A program made the translations under genes and the position numbers. From positions 1 to 13,459 of the forward strand of contig CAYWBW010000036.1 of assembly GCA_964456745.1 (NCBI GenBank): a DNA stretch of 13,459 nt, in the 5' to 3' direction. This document shows positions 1 through 8,731 of the stretch, piece after piece (the first letter of the stretch is position 1; each line of letters begins with the position of its first letter). The DNA is from CAYWBW01 sp964456745 (lineage in GTDB: Bacteria; Patescibacteriota; Gracilibacteria; GCA-2401425; JAJOLG01). The notes under the pieces are model-generated. The model was not told where the DNA came from. It ran no database searches and saw only the letters and a list, made by a program, of their open reading frames with translations.

Positions 1-1
1 T

Positions 2-61
2 ATATTTATTTACTGGTTTGTAGATAGCCCAGCATTGCAAAATGAGAAATTGCCTGGTTAA
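2..61 (+). CDS. C-terminal tail of an upstream gene (partial)
   Basis: Frame 2 is open from the window edge to a TAA at 59-61 and encodes 19 residues ending in SPALQNEKLPG. The other two plus frames hit TAG within the first 27 bases. Too little is left to identify a family. The start of the tail is hydrophobic and aromatic (IFIYWFV), so it could be the end of a membrane protein. It may also be a chance open stretch. Confidence 0.35.
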   Translation: MFIYWFVDSPALQNEKLPG

Positions 62-71
62 AGCTATGATT

Positions 72-100
72 TTGACAACATACAACATTAAAAGTAAAAT
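72..100 (+). promoter_or_regulatory. Consensus sigma70-type promoter
   Basis: A perfect -35 TTGACA (72-77) is followed by a 17-bp spacer and a -10 TAAAAT (95-100). The expected transcription start is near 107, about 23 nt before the ATG of the membrane protein at 130. A second -10-like TATAAT lies at 106-111. This is the best promoter by sequence in the window. Confidence 0.65.
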
Positions 101-129
101 AATTTTATAATTTTAATAATTAAAACAAT

Positions 130-702
130 ATGAAAAAAAATAATAAAAATTTAAATTTAATATTTGCATCAATAGCAATCTTGTTAATCTTATTATTAAT
201 CTGATCTACTTACTTGGATAAGTATAGTAGTAGTTTTATTTTTGTTATAATTATAACTATAATATTTCCAATTTTAATATCTTGTTATTTTATAATTTTA
301 TTAATTTTAAATAAAAAATGGAATTATTTAATAATATTATTTGTATTAGTAATATTAGGATTTATATGATTTGCGACATATGAAACATATCAAGACAATA
401 TAAGTAATGAAAAATATGAAAAATATTTGAATACACAACAAGGTAAAAAGTCACTCGTCGAAGATGCCCTTGAAATAGAATATTTAAAAATAAAGCACAA
501 TAAACATCTTTCAGAAGATGAAAAAATAATAGAAATTAAGGAGATTAAAAAGCAATATAATTATGATGAAAAGTTACTCGTCGAAGATGCCTATCAAATA
601 GAATATTCAAAAATAAAGTATAATAAAAATCTTTCAATAGATCAAAAAATAATAAAATATAAGGAAATTAAAAAGAAATATAATTATGATAATTTGTGGT
701 AA
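130..702 (+). CDS. Three-TM membrane protein with two 41-residue C-terminal repeats, function unknown
   Basis: The protein is 190 residues and not recognised as a known family. It starts with a short Lys/Asn-rich stretch, then has three hydrophobic segments at about residues 9-27, 37-60 and 66-82. The charged C-terminal part holds two tandem copies of a 41-residue unit (107-147 and 148-188), each beginning K-S/L-LVEDA and ending KYNYD or QYNYD. The repeats are rich in Lys, Glu and Ile and look helical or coiled-coil. Two in-frame TGA codons (residues 25 and 80) are read as Gly, so under the standard code only the repeat region would remain. The ATG at 130 was chosen because it precedes the first TM segment and follows a good promoter. 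The C-terminal part may be a cytoplasmic interaction domain, but this is inference. Confidence 0.8.
448..693 (+). repeat. Two tandem 123-bp in-frame coding repeats
   Basis: Copy 1 is 448-570 and copy 2 is 571-693, encoding 41 residues each. The repeats have diverged at the DNA level but keep an identical 15-bp core (CTCGTCGAAGATGCC), which is GC-rich compared with its surroundings. They lie in the C-terminal part of the membrane protein. Confidence 0.85.
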
Positions 703-828
703 ACAGTACAATACATTTTATGCATTTGTATAAAAAGCCAATGATCTAATTTATAAAACACCTTAATTACATAATTGCTTGAAGTAACTCAAGTACGACT
801 TAATATTATATATAACACGACAAAAACA

Positions 829-1650
829 ATGAAAATAATACGTGCAAAAAATTATTGATTCTGCTTTTGAGTGAAAAGAGCATATGACTTAGTAGAAGAA
901 AGATTAAAAGAGAAAAAGAAAATTCAAGTATGGTGAGAACTTATACACAATAAGCCTGCCCTAGACATGCTTAAAAAAAAGTGAATGATAATTATTGAAA
1001 ATCTAAACGATATTTCTTGAGAAATAATAATAAGATCTCATTGAATTTCAGATAAAACTCTAGTAAAAATTAAAGAAAAAACAAAAAACATAAAAAATGC
1101 AACTTGCCCATATGTAATAGCAGTGCATAGCTATGCAAAGAAATTTGAAAAAGAATGAAGAACTATTGTTATAATATGAGACGCAAACCACCCTGAAATG
1201 ATTTGAGTTAAAGAAGATCTTTATAAACCAATATGTGTACTTACAAAAAAAGAAGCAGAAAAAGTGGATTTACCAGAAAAAATTTGAGTTGTTGTTCAAA
1301 CTACATTAAAAACAACTACTTTTAATGAAATTTTAAAAATTTTGAAAAAAAAATGTCCTGATGTTAAAGTTAAAAACACAATATGTAATGCCACAACAGA
1401 AAGGCAAAATTCAATAATTGATTTAGCAAAACAATGTGATATTGTAGTAGTAATTGGATGAAAAAAAAGTTCAAATTCAAATAAACTTTTTGAACTCTCG
1501 AAAGAAATATGCGAAACAAAAAAAATTGAATTTAGTGAAGAATTAAAAAAATCTTGGTTTAAATGAAAGAATACAGTATGAATTAGTGCATGAGCATCAA
1601 CACCAGACTGGTTAATTGATAAGGTTTCAAATATTATTGAAAATTATTAG
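829..1650 (+). CDS. ispH: 4-hydroxy-3-methylbut-2-enyl diphosphate reductase (IspH/LytB)
   Basis: This enzyme carries out the last step of the MEP isoprenoid pathway, reducing HMBPP to IPP and DMAPP with an iron-sulfur cluster in the cytoplasm. The protein is 273 residues, slightly short for the family. The N-terminal GFCFGVKRA motif carries the first cluster Cys (C12). The other cluster ligands are C93 (ATCP) and C186 (TICNATTERQ). The substrate-binding H40, H121 and E123 (NHPE) and the C-terminal SAGASTPDWL motif are also present, so it looks active. Nearly all Gly are TGA. The ATG at 829 gives the family-typical start a few residues before GFCFGV. No other MEP gene is nearby. The last 17 bp overlap a convergent small gene. 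Confidence 0.96.
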
Positions 1651-1864
1651 CTCAGCCGTTGTAATATCAAGCTCCCTGTTCTCATCTTTGTGCCAAAACA
1701 TCATTAATTGCACATGCATGTACAATAGAAGTTCTGTTATCAACAATAGCTTTAAAAGCACATGATCAAACATCAGAGTCATCTTCATTCTCACGCTCTT
1801 GTTCGAGTTCTAATAAATTAACTTCTTCAAGTGATAAAGATCATTCATCAGGTAATTTTTTCAT
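1634..1864 (-). CDS. Small acidic protein with a Gly-rich tail, unrecognised
   Basis: The 76-residue protein begins MKKLPDEGSLSLEEV. Residues 8-32 are very acidic and probably helical (LLELEQERENEDDSD). They are followed by a segment with two Cys (C35, C51) and a Gly/Asn-rich end (GAGYYNGGANNF, residues 64-75). TGA codons encode five of its glycines. It is transcribed toward ispH and overlaps its 3' end by 17 bp. The base composition is less AT-rich than the neighbouring intergenic DNA, which supports it being a real gene. I do not recognise a family. The acidic leader with a Gly/Cys tail superficially resembles a secreted-peptide precursor, but no processing motif or maturation gene is visible. 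Confidence 0.6.
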
Positions 1865-1973
1865 TTTTATTTTTTTATTTTTTAAATCAGATTATTATAC
1901 ACTTTTTTACAAAAATTTCGAGTAAAGATACTTGAAAGAAATAAGATTTGTGAGTAATTACTATTTTGAAGTC

Positions 1974-2003
1974 TTTACAATTAATAAAAAATACAAATAA
2001 TAT
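1974..2003 (+). promoter_or_regulatory. Putative promoter for a leaderless M23 peptidase transcript
   Basis: A -35-like TTTACA (1974-1979), an 18-bp spacer and a -10-like TAATAT (1998-2003) end 6 nt before the ATG at 2010. Transcription would then start at or next to the start codon. The 145-bp gap 1865-2009 that contains it separates this gene from the divergent 76-residue gene and holds nothing else I can name. Confidence 0.45.
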
Positions 2004-2009
2004 ATTTAA

Positions 2010-3053
2010 ATGAGAAACATAAACCATTTAGCAAGGCAACAAAGACACCAAAAAATTGGATTAAATTGAAAAATAAGAATTACTAAAAAGAAAAAATCAT
2101 TCTTTTTGACTAAAGTATTATTGACAGCTTTGTTAGTTAGTTTACTTGACTTTTCTAGTGCTCACTTTTATCACAATATTGATTGAGATTCATATTTTAT
2201 ACCAAAAAAAGCAGATACTTGAAAAGTATTTATATTAGAAGAAGATTGATTTGTATTAAAAAGAGAAGTGCAAACTGAAAAAAGAGATAAGCAAAAACAA
2301 CATGATATAATAGAGTACATTGTTAAAAAATGAGATAGTCTAAATTCTATTTCATACGAATATCAAATAAAAGTATCAACAATTCTTGATGCCAATCCAT
2401 GATTAAACCCTTGGCAAACCCTAGTTGAGTGAAAAAAATTAACAATACTTCCTATTGATTGAATTGCAGTAACCCTTAATGAAGAAAGTAACATTAGAGA
2501 TTTTGCAAATAAATATAGGGTAAAACAAGAAATTATACGGGAGCAAAATGCAATATGATCATGAATATCAGTTCTCAAAAAATGACAAACACTTTTAATA
2601 CCATGAATCAGAAATAGACAGGTAATTACCAAACGATGAAAAGCCCTTTATGATTCATCAAATTATTTTTACGACTGAAAAATTTCATGAAACATGATAG
2701 TTCCATGTAAATGAACAGTGACTCAACATTTTCACAAATGACATTACTGAATAGATATAGCGAACAAAAACAAATGACCAATTTTTGCTGCTGCTAATTG
2801 AGTTGTATCTTTTGTATGAGACTGATGGAATTGATGATATTGAAACATGGTAGTTATAGATCACTGAAAATGAATGAAAACATTATATGCCCATAATGAA
2901 TCATTTTATGTTGAAGTATGAGATACTGTTAAGCAGTGACAAACTATAGCTTGGATGTGAAAAACATGAAGAGTAAGGTGAAGAACATGAATACATTTAC
3001 ATTTTGAAGTTATAGTAAATTGAAAGAAAAGAAATCCTTATGCATATTTTTAA
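2010..3053 (+). CDS. Membrane-anchored LysM-LysM-M23 peptidoglycan endopeptidase
   Basis: The 347-residue protein has a basic N-terminus and one TM segment (about 31-47), and is otherwise outside the cytoplasm. Two LysM-like modules follow, at about 102-147 (clear: YIVKKGDSLNSIS, N129) and 152-198 (degenerate). The C-terminus (about 225-345) is an M23 metallopeptidase domain with zinc ligands H245 and D249 (HYGID) and H331 of the HLH motif (329-331). Such enzymes cut peptide cross-links in the cell wall. Every diagnostic Gly (GHYGIDIA, GNMVVIDHG, TGIHLHFEV) is TGA. All zinc ligands are present, so it is probably catalytic rather than an EnvC-type activator. The two pilin-like genes follow directly, so it may open the wall for a surface structure (inference). 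Confidence 0.93.
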
Positions 3054-3067
3054 ATTTACTATTTAGT

Positions 3068-3095
3068 TTGTTTGTGAATGATTTACAATTATAAT
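3068..3095 (+). promoter_or_regulatory. Putative promoter for the pilin pair
   Basis: TTGTTT (3068-3073), a 16-bp spacer and a perfect -10 TATAAT (3090-3095) end 7 nt before the ATG at 3103, a spacing compatible with a leaderless mRNA. It lies in the 49-bp gap after the M23 gene. In DNA this AT-rich a TATAAT can occur by chance. Confidence 0.4.
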
Positions 3096-3102
3096 TCAAT
3101 TA

Positions 3103-4257
3103 ATGTTTAATAAAATTGCTAATAAAACTTGATTTACTTTAATAGAGATTGTAATCGCAGTGTCTATATTAGCCTGAGTGTTAACAATTACTAATATTTC
3201 TTTTTATCAATTTACAGAGAATAAAAGACTAATGCTTCTTCAAAATGAAATAATTAGTGAAACTAACTATCTTTTTGAAAATATAATCAAGTATATTAGA
3301 AATTGAAATATTGATCATCAATCTTACTGGAGGGAAAATATTAGAAATCATACTAGTGATGATTGGTGAGACGAATGAAGCAATGCGTTATGAGCAGACT
3401 CATTTAATAACACCCCATGAAATTTTAATTCAATAAGAAATTGTAGCTGAGCACAAGCACAAGAAATAGATTTAGTTATCAGTGAATGAGATCTTTGATG
3501 AAACAATATACTTGAAAATTACATATATCAATTTATATTCCCATGAATTCAACAAATTGCTGATATTCCGGCATGAACATTCCTTTATAATGCTATGACA
3601 GACTCAAAAGTACATTTAAATTGTGCTAATGATTTAGTTGCAGAAAATATCAATACCCCAAATATAAATGAAAGAAATATTTATGATGATGATGCAGCCT
3701 ACTGAAGATGACCAAGAGCATTTTCTTGAAGCGACGTGTCAAAATGGAAATGGAGTTGGAATGAAGATTCATCAAACCCAACTTTAAATAACAATCCCCC
3801 ACTGCTAATTCTTTCCTCTGATTGAAAAATCAGGTCAGCTATAAAATATTGAACCTGATCATCTTGTGCTAATAACTCATGATGTATTTTAGTTTTTGAA
3901 AACAGAGCAGCGTCTTATAATGATTCCTGACTAGCAGATACATGGGAATGTCTAGAAGATTTCACTTGCCCATGATCGACACTAACATGAATAATAAATT
4001 CTCAAATATGATGGAAAGATATAACTCCTTCGAATGTAATAGTAAAACATTTTAATTTTCACATATGACCTGAAAAAGATCCATCTCTAGCATTTAATGA
4101 AAGTGAGTATGTACAACCATCTTATGTAATACTAACACTATGAGTAGAAGCTAGTGATAAATCTATGATATGACTTAAGAATACTAGAAATATTGATTTA
4201 AATCTTCAAACCACCATAATTCCTAGAAACTTGTATTCTATACAAACACTTAACTAG
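3103..4257 (+). CDS. Type IV pilin-like protein (prepilin N-terminal methylation motif)
   Basis: The 384-residue protein has a classic type III prepilin signal: NKTG followed by FTLIEIVIAVSIL, with cleavage expected after G10 and Glu at mature position 5. The cleavage-site Gly is a TGA codon (3130-3132). The hydrophobic helix spans about residues 11-34. The rest is a large Asn/Ser/Gly-rich ectodomain with several Cys (for example C114, and the pair in SSCANNSGC), probably disulfide-stabilised. It is much larger than a major pilin, so a minor pilin or pseudopilin (PilW-like position) is more likely. It is followed after 12 bp by a PilX-like gene, a usual minor-pilin arrangement. No pilus ATPase, PilC or PilD is in the window. 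Confidence 0.85.
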
Positions 4258-4269
4258 ACTATAGAAATA

Positions 4270-5319
4270 ATGAAAGATAAAATTAAAAATTATAATATCT
4301 ACAAATCAAAAAAATGAGCATCGCTTGTTATCACTCTTACATATTGAATACTGCTTCTTACCGCAGCAACAAATTTAATCTATCTTATTTTATCAACTCA
4401 ATTATGAACTTGAACTTGAGAAAGATATAACATGGCTTATTTTGCAGCAGAATGATGAATTGATCAAGCAATTTACGAAAGCAATGTTCACTGAGTATGA
4501 TTCTCTTGAGCTATTTCATTATCTGACTTAAATCAAAGAATCGAATATCAATGGGATGCTATTTGAAGAAAAGCCTGAAATCAAACATGATATTTAGTAA
4601 TTTGAGACCACCCTAATAAAGTTGATTACCTAGACAAAGAACTTGGAAAATACTTGAGCTCAAGAAGATTACATTTTTATTATGACAATTGAGGTCCTTG
4701 AGACCCAATAGATAAAATTAATACATGTCTTAATGAAACCGTTCAGGTTGATATTAGTGTTATGTGAGTAATATGAAATAATATTAACTCAAGTGACACA
4801 AATAGAATAATATATTGGAAACTTGACATGAAAGACACTGATTCTCAATGAAGCTGATTCGTTCTTCAACCCAGCGGATCATGCAATAATGATGCAGATG
4901 ATACAGATGATCCATTTTGCTATCTTACAACTTGAAATTTTTCTCAAAACAATTGACAACTAAACTTTTCTACAAGTAGATGAAACTGTAAAGACGATAT
5001 ATCAAACAATTGTAGCACTTCAAGAATGCCAATATCTAATTTCTGGTGAGCAATTAGCCCTTTAGTAGATCCATTAAATATATATAATCCTGATTTTCTC
5101 TTAAGCTATGTATCCCCTTTATACAATACAGTTACACCTGATATTTTTTATCCAATTTATTATAGCATTGACTGAAATAATATAGACAATTGCCAATTTC
5201 CAACTACAACAATCAAACTAAGGTCAACTGGCCTTGTGCGTTGAGCAAAAATTGAACTAAGTGCCCAAATGTCTCAAGAAGAAGGTATAACTGTTTTTGA
5301 TTATGCTGTGATTCAATAG
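4270..5319 (+). CDS. PilX/GspK-like minor pilin
   Basis: The 349-residue protein begins with a short basic leader ending KKG (G16, codon TGA at 4315-4317), then ASLVITLTYGILLLTAAT and a helix to about residue 42. Next comes the stretch GERYNMAYFAAEGGIDQAIYE, which matches the N-terminal pattern of PilX-type proteins (the aFxAAEaGid.A motif). It lacks Glu5, as GspK/PilX tip proteins do. The ectodomain is Asn/Asp/Ser-rich with several Cys pairs. It lies 12 bp after the previous pilin-like gene, so the two are probably co-transcribed and act in one pilus tip. The ATG at 4270 gives the basic leader expected for prepilin peptidase. The exact subclass is inferred from the N-terminus only. Confidence 0.8.
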
Positions 5320-5346
5320 TAACAACTTACTATTTGTTTATAGTAA
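5315..5346 (+). terminator. Alternative AT-rich hairpins after the PilX-like gene
   Basis: AATAGTAA (5315-5322, overlapping the TAG stop) pairs perfectly with TTACTATT (5327-5334) around a CAAC loop, and a T-rich stretch follows. The same TTACTAT can instead pair with a second ATAGTAA copy at 5340-5346 around TTGTTT. The first hairpin could be a weak intrinsic terminator for the pilin pair. The stems are AT-rich, so stability is low. Confidence 0.35.
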
Positions 5347-5400
5347 CATCAAGGACCTGAAACATTTAATATGCACATTTTATAGCTTCTAATCTCAAAT

Positions 5401-5429
5401 TTCAATTTATATAAATTAATTAATATAAT
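5401..5429 (+). promoter_or_regulatory. Putative purH promoter with leaderless spacing
   Basis: A perfect -10 TATAAT (5424-5429) ends 6 nt before the purH ATG at 5436. A weak -35-like TTCAAT (5401-5406) lies 17 bp upstream of it. The implied transcription start is the A of the ATG. I see no purine riboswitch fold in the 116-bp gap. Confidence 0.4.
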
Positions 5430-5435
5430 AATTCA

Positions 5436-6956
5436 ATGATAAAAACAGCTTTAATTTCAGTATCAGACAAAACCTGAATAGTAAAATTTGCCAATATACT
5501 TACAAAAAAAAATATCAAAATAATTTCTACATGATGAACTGCTAAGCACCTAAAAAAGAATTGAATTAATACAGTTAATCTATCAAACATCACATGATTT
5601 CCTGAAATGATGAACTGAAGAGTAAAAACACTTCATCCAAAAATTCATTGATGACTTTTAGCGCTTAGAAATAACGATAAGCATTTAAAACAAATAAAAG
5701 AAAATGATATATCATTAATTGACCTAGTAATTGTAAATCTTTATCCATTTAAAAGTACAGTTGAAAAGAAGTGAGTCAGGGAATCTGAAGCAATAGAGCA
5801 AATAGATATATGATGACCTTCTATGATTAGAAGTAGTGCAAAGAATTTTGAATCCGTAACTGTTATATGTGATCCAAATGACTTAGCTGAAATTTGAAAA
5901 GAAATTCAAATAAATTGAGATACAAATTTAGAAACAAGAAAAAAACTTGCCATTAAGGTATTTGATCAATGTTCAAAATATGATGCTCAAATTGCGAAAT
6001 ACTTATCTAATTGAAAAAAGCAAAGTTTCTTTTTTGAAAAAAAACAAGATTTAAGATATTGAGAAAACCCACATCAAAAAGCCATGTTTTTAGCATGAGA
6101 CAATCAATGATTCAATATTAGTAATTCAGTCCAAATTCAATGAAAAGAACTTTCTTACAATAATATTATGGATGCAGACCTTGCATGGCAACTTGTATCT
6201 GAATTTGAAAATCCATGTGTTTCAATCATTAAACATGCTACCCCTTGCTGAGTAGCAATCTGAAATAGCGCCATAGATGCCTTTGATAAAGCTTATGAAG
6301 TTGATAAAATATCCCCTTTCTGATGAATAATTGCTGTGAATACAGAAGTTTGAAAAGAATTGGCAGAGAAATTAATAAAAATATTTCTTGAAATAGTTAT
6401 TGCTCCAAGTTTTAGCAAACAGGCTTTAGAAATTTTTAAGAAAAAAGAAAAACTTAGAATTTTAGAAAGCAAATGAGTAAAGAAAGAAATATGAAAAAAA
6501 ATATATAGAAAAGTATGATGATGACTATTAATACAAGATAGAAATGAATCTTGAAAATTAGAAAATCTTAAAACAGTTACAGTGAAGTCTCCTTTAAAAA
6601 ATGAAATTAAAGATATGCAATTTGCATGGAAAGTTATTAAATATGTAAAATCTAATGCAATCGTGATAGCAAAAAATTGAGTAACAATATGAATATGATG
6701 CGGTCAAACCAATAGAGTAAAATCTGTAAGATTGGCATTAGAGCAAGCAAATGAAAACAATCAAAGTTTAAATTGAGCTGTTTTGATATCCGATGCTTTT
6801 TTTCCTTTTTCAGACTGAATTGAATGCATTGATCAAACTTGAATTACTAGTATATTACAACCATGATGATCAATTAAAGATGATCAAGTAATTAAAAAAG
6901 CTGATGAAATATGAGTTTCGATGGTGTTTTGTTGAGAAAGAGCATTTTTACATTAA
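5436..6956 (+). CDS. purH: Bifunctional AICAR formyltransferase / IMP cyclohydrolase (PurH)
   Basis: This enzyme carries out the last two steps of purine synthesis, AICAR to FAICAR (10-formyl-THF donor) and then to IMP. The 506-residue length is normal. The MGS-like cyclohydrolase domain is N-terminal, with STGGTAKHL (31-39), MNGRVKTLHPKIHGGLLALR (59-78) and NLYPF (101-105). The formyltransferase domain follows, with RYGENPHQ (207-214), catalytic K266-H267 in IKHATPCG, PFGGIIAVN (294-302) and the C-terminal SDAFFPFSDGI and QPGGSI motifs. The final TGxRHFRH-like stretch reads CGERAFLH (499-506), slightly unusual. Almost all glycines are TGA. No other pur gene is in the window. wecB follows after 9 bp, so the two are probably co-transcribed. 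Confidence 0.97.
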
Positions 6957-6965
6957 TTAAATATA

Positions 6966-8267
6966 ATGTTTAAGATTCCAATTAAATTTAAAAATAAGAT
7001 AAATCAATTTAAAAATAGTCACATTCACGTGGTAATGATTGCTACTAAGCCAGATATTATTAAGCAAGCTCCTATTTTTAAAGAACTTAAAAGCAGATGA
7101 AAACAAGTAATACTAATACACACTGGGCAACATTATGATTTTAATTTATCCGGGTGAATGCTTAAAGAATTTGATTTAGAAGTAGATTTAAATCTAAGCA
7201 TAGAATGAAGTTATCATCAAAAAGTTGCACAAGTAATCTCAAGACTTGGAGACAGCTTTGAATGGATAAAGACAAACTGAAAAATCCCAATACCTTATGT
7301 TCACTGAGACACCATGACATCAATGGCTGCTTCAAACGCTGCTTGGTGTAATATGATTTGATGTATTCATGTTGAAGCTTGAATTAGATCATTGGGATTA
7401 AGTAAGAATAATTACTTAGATTTTATAAATAATAAAATTGATTTTAAAGAATATAGAAAATTACACTTAGACTTAGATAATTATGAATGATGAAGAATCG
7501 AACCTTATCCAGAACAATATAATACTAGGTGCTCAGAACCAGCCTCCTGACTTTTTTTAGCCCCATCCATTATAGCTAAGAAAAATTTAATTAAAGAATG
7601 ATTCAGGAAAGATAGAATATTTGTTGTTTGAAACTCAGTATCAGATGCCACAAAACAAATGCTAAAAGAATCAAAAGAATCAAAAATATTCGAAAAATAC
7701 CCTAGTTTAAAAAATTGATTTATCAGATTTTGTATACATAGAAGAGAAAACTGCCAAGATATTAACAGATTTACGGCAATTTTTGAATGAATGGAGAAAA
7801 TTGTTCAATTATGAAAAACTGTTTTATTCATATCATTATATGCAAGTGAAAAAGCAATCGACGATTTTTGATTTAGAGAAAGACTCAACAAACTTATAGA
7901 ATCTGAAAATTTTATTTACTCAGAGGTTTGGCCGTATTATTTAGACGTCATAACAGCTATGTCAAAATGTAGTGTATGTGCAACAGACTCGTGATCAATG
8001 CAAGAAGAAATGAACATACTTTGAATTCCAACCGTAACATTGAGATATTGAACCGATAGACCAGAATCATGTCAGGTTTGATGAAATGTAATTGCACCAC
8101 CATATAGCTGAGACTTAATAAAAAAAATAATTATATGAGCACTAAACACATCAGAAATGAAAAATATTTGAAATATTTACTGAGAAAACGTTTCAAAAAA
8201 ATCAATTAATAAAGTCTTAAAAATTCTTGATAATTGATGAAGTTTTTTTGAGTTTAATAAAATATAG
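6966..8267 (+). CDS. wecB: UDP-N-acetylglucosamine 2-epimerase (non-hydrolysing), WecB/MnaA type
   Basis: This enzyme interconverts UDP-GlcNAc and UDP-ManNAc for surface polysaccharide synthesis in the cytoplasm. The 433-residue protein is longer than the usual about 370-380. Motifs in order: HTGQHYD (52-58), VHGDTMTSMAA (112-122, D115), IHVEAGIRS (134-142, E137), PEQYNTR (182-188, E183), GNSVSDA (222-228), HRREN (258-262, H258) and TDSGSMQEE (340-348). The acidic and His residues expected at the active site are present. Extra length comes from an N-terminal extension of about 18 residues and an insertion of roughly 35 residues (about 144-180) between HVEAGIRS and PEQ. It lies 9 bp after purH. 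No other polysaccharide gene is nearby. Confidence 0.92.
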
Positions 8268-8274
8268 AAAATTA

Positions 8275-8286
8275 AACTTATAAGTT
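8275..8286. terminator. Possible bidirectional terminator palindrome between convergent genes
   Basis: AACTTATAAGTT is a perfect 12-bp palindrome in the 21-bp gap between the wecB stop (8267) and the stop of the convergent ferredoxin gene (8289). With a one-base bulge the pairing extends outward. It is AT-rich, lacks a strong T-run, and may be only a weak pause or terminator element. Confidence 0.3.
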
Positions 8287-8288
8287 AA

Positions 8289-8651
8289 TTACAAATCATC
8301 ACCTACTACTTTCTCGTATTTTTTTATATCCTTTTTCTCAGCTCTTACTATTCACTTCTCTTTCTGTTTATCTTTGTTCATATTTTTATTCTTATAAACA
8401 TTCATAATATCTCACATCTTTGAAGCATCTATATATCTATTTTCTATTGTTTTTCAATCTCTTTCTATAATAACAAATGGTCACTCTTGGCAATGCCCGG
8501 AACATCACATGTGCTCAACTGATACTCAATTACCTGCTTCTCATCATTTATCTTCTGGTAGCTTTAAAGCATTACAAGCTCTCTGAAAAGCATACTTACT
8601 ATTTTTACTTTTACATGCATGTCAATTACACACCTTAATTTTTGTTCACAT
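8289..8651 (-). CDS. Thioredoxin-fold [2Fe-2S] ferredoxin (NuoE-like family)
   Basis: The 120-residue protein resembles the small thioredoxin-like [2Fe-2S] ferredoxins and the NuoE/HydG-type electron-transfer subunits. It begins with the typical strand and first Cys pair, KVCNGHACKSKNS (C8, C13). The second pair is C50 and C54 in MGCSGHCQEGPFVII, the usual CxGxCxxGP pattern. All four expected cluster ligands are present. The last 30 or so residues are Lys-rich and probably form a flexible tail. It is the last gene of the tig-trpD-ferredoxin run, 80 bp after trpD. The redox partner is not visible. It could supply electrons to an iron-sulfur enzyme such as IspH, but nothing in the sequence shows this. 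Confidence 0.88.
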
Positions 8652-8731
8652 AAAATTGTTATTAAACTATTAATAATTTAATTGTGATGTATTTTTGTTA
8701 ATAAATCAATGACAAGAATGTGAGTTTTTAA

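Noticed and set aside
427..702. Stand-alone 91-residue protein starting at TTG 427
   Set aside because: The frame continues upstream through two TGA(Gly) codons to an ATG at 130 with three TM segments and a consensus promoter, so this is only the C-terminal part of a longer protein.
779..809. Promoter for ispH (TTGAAG with TATTAT)
   Set aside because: The spacer would be 19 bp and both boxes are weak matches in very AT-rich DNA, so I did not list it as a feature.
829..1650. TGA as tryptophan (mycoplasma code 4)
   Set aside because: TGA falls at invariant glycines such as both G in GFCFGV, while Trp positions use TGG, so code 4 does not fit.
2363..2632. 89-residue ORF on the minus strand
   Set aside because: It lies wholly inside the LysM region of the M23 peptidase gene, which has clear family motifs on the plus strand. 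The antisense ORF shows no recognisable domain.
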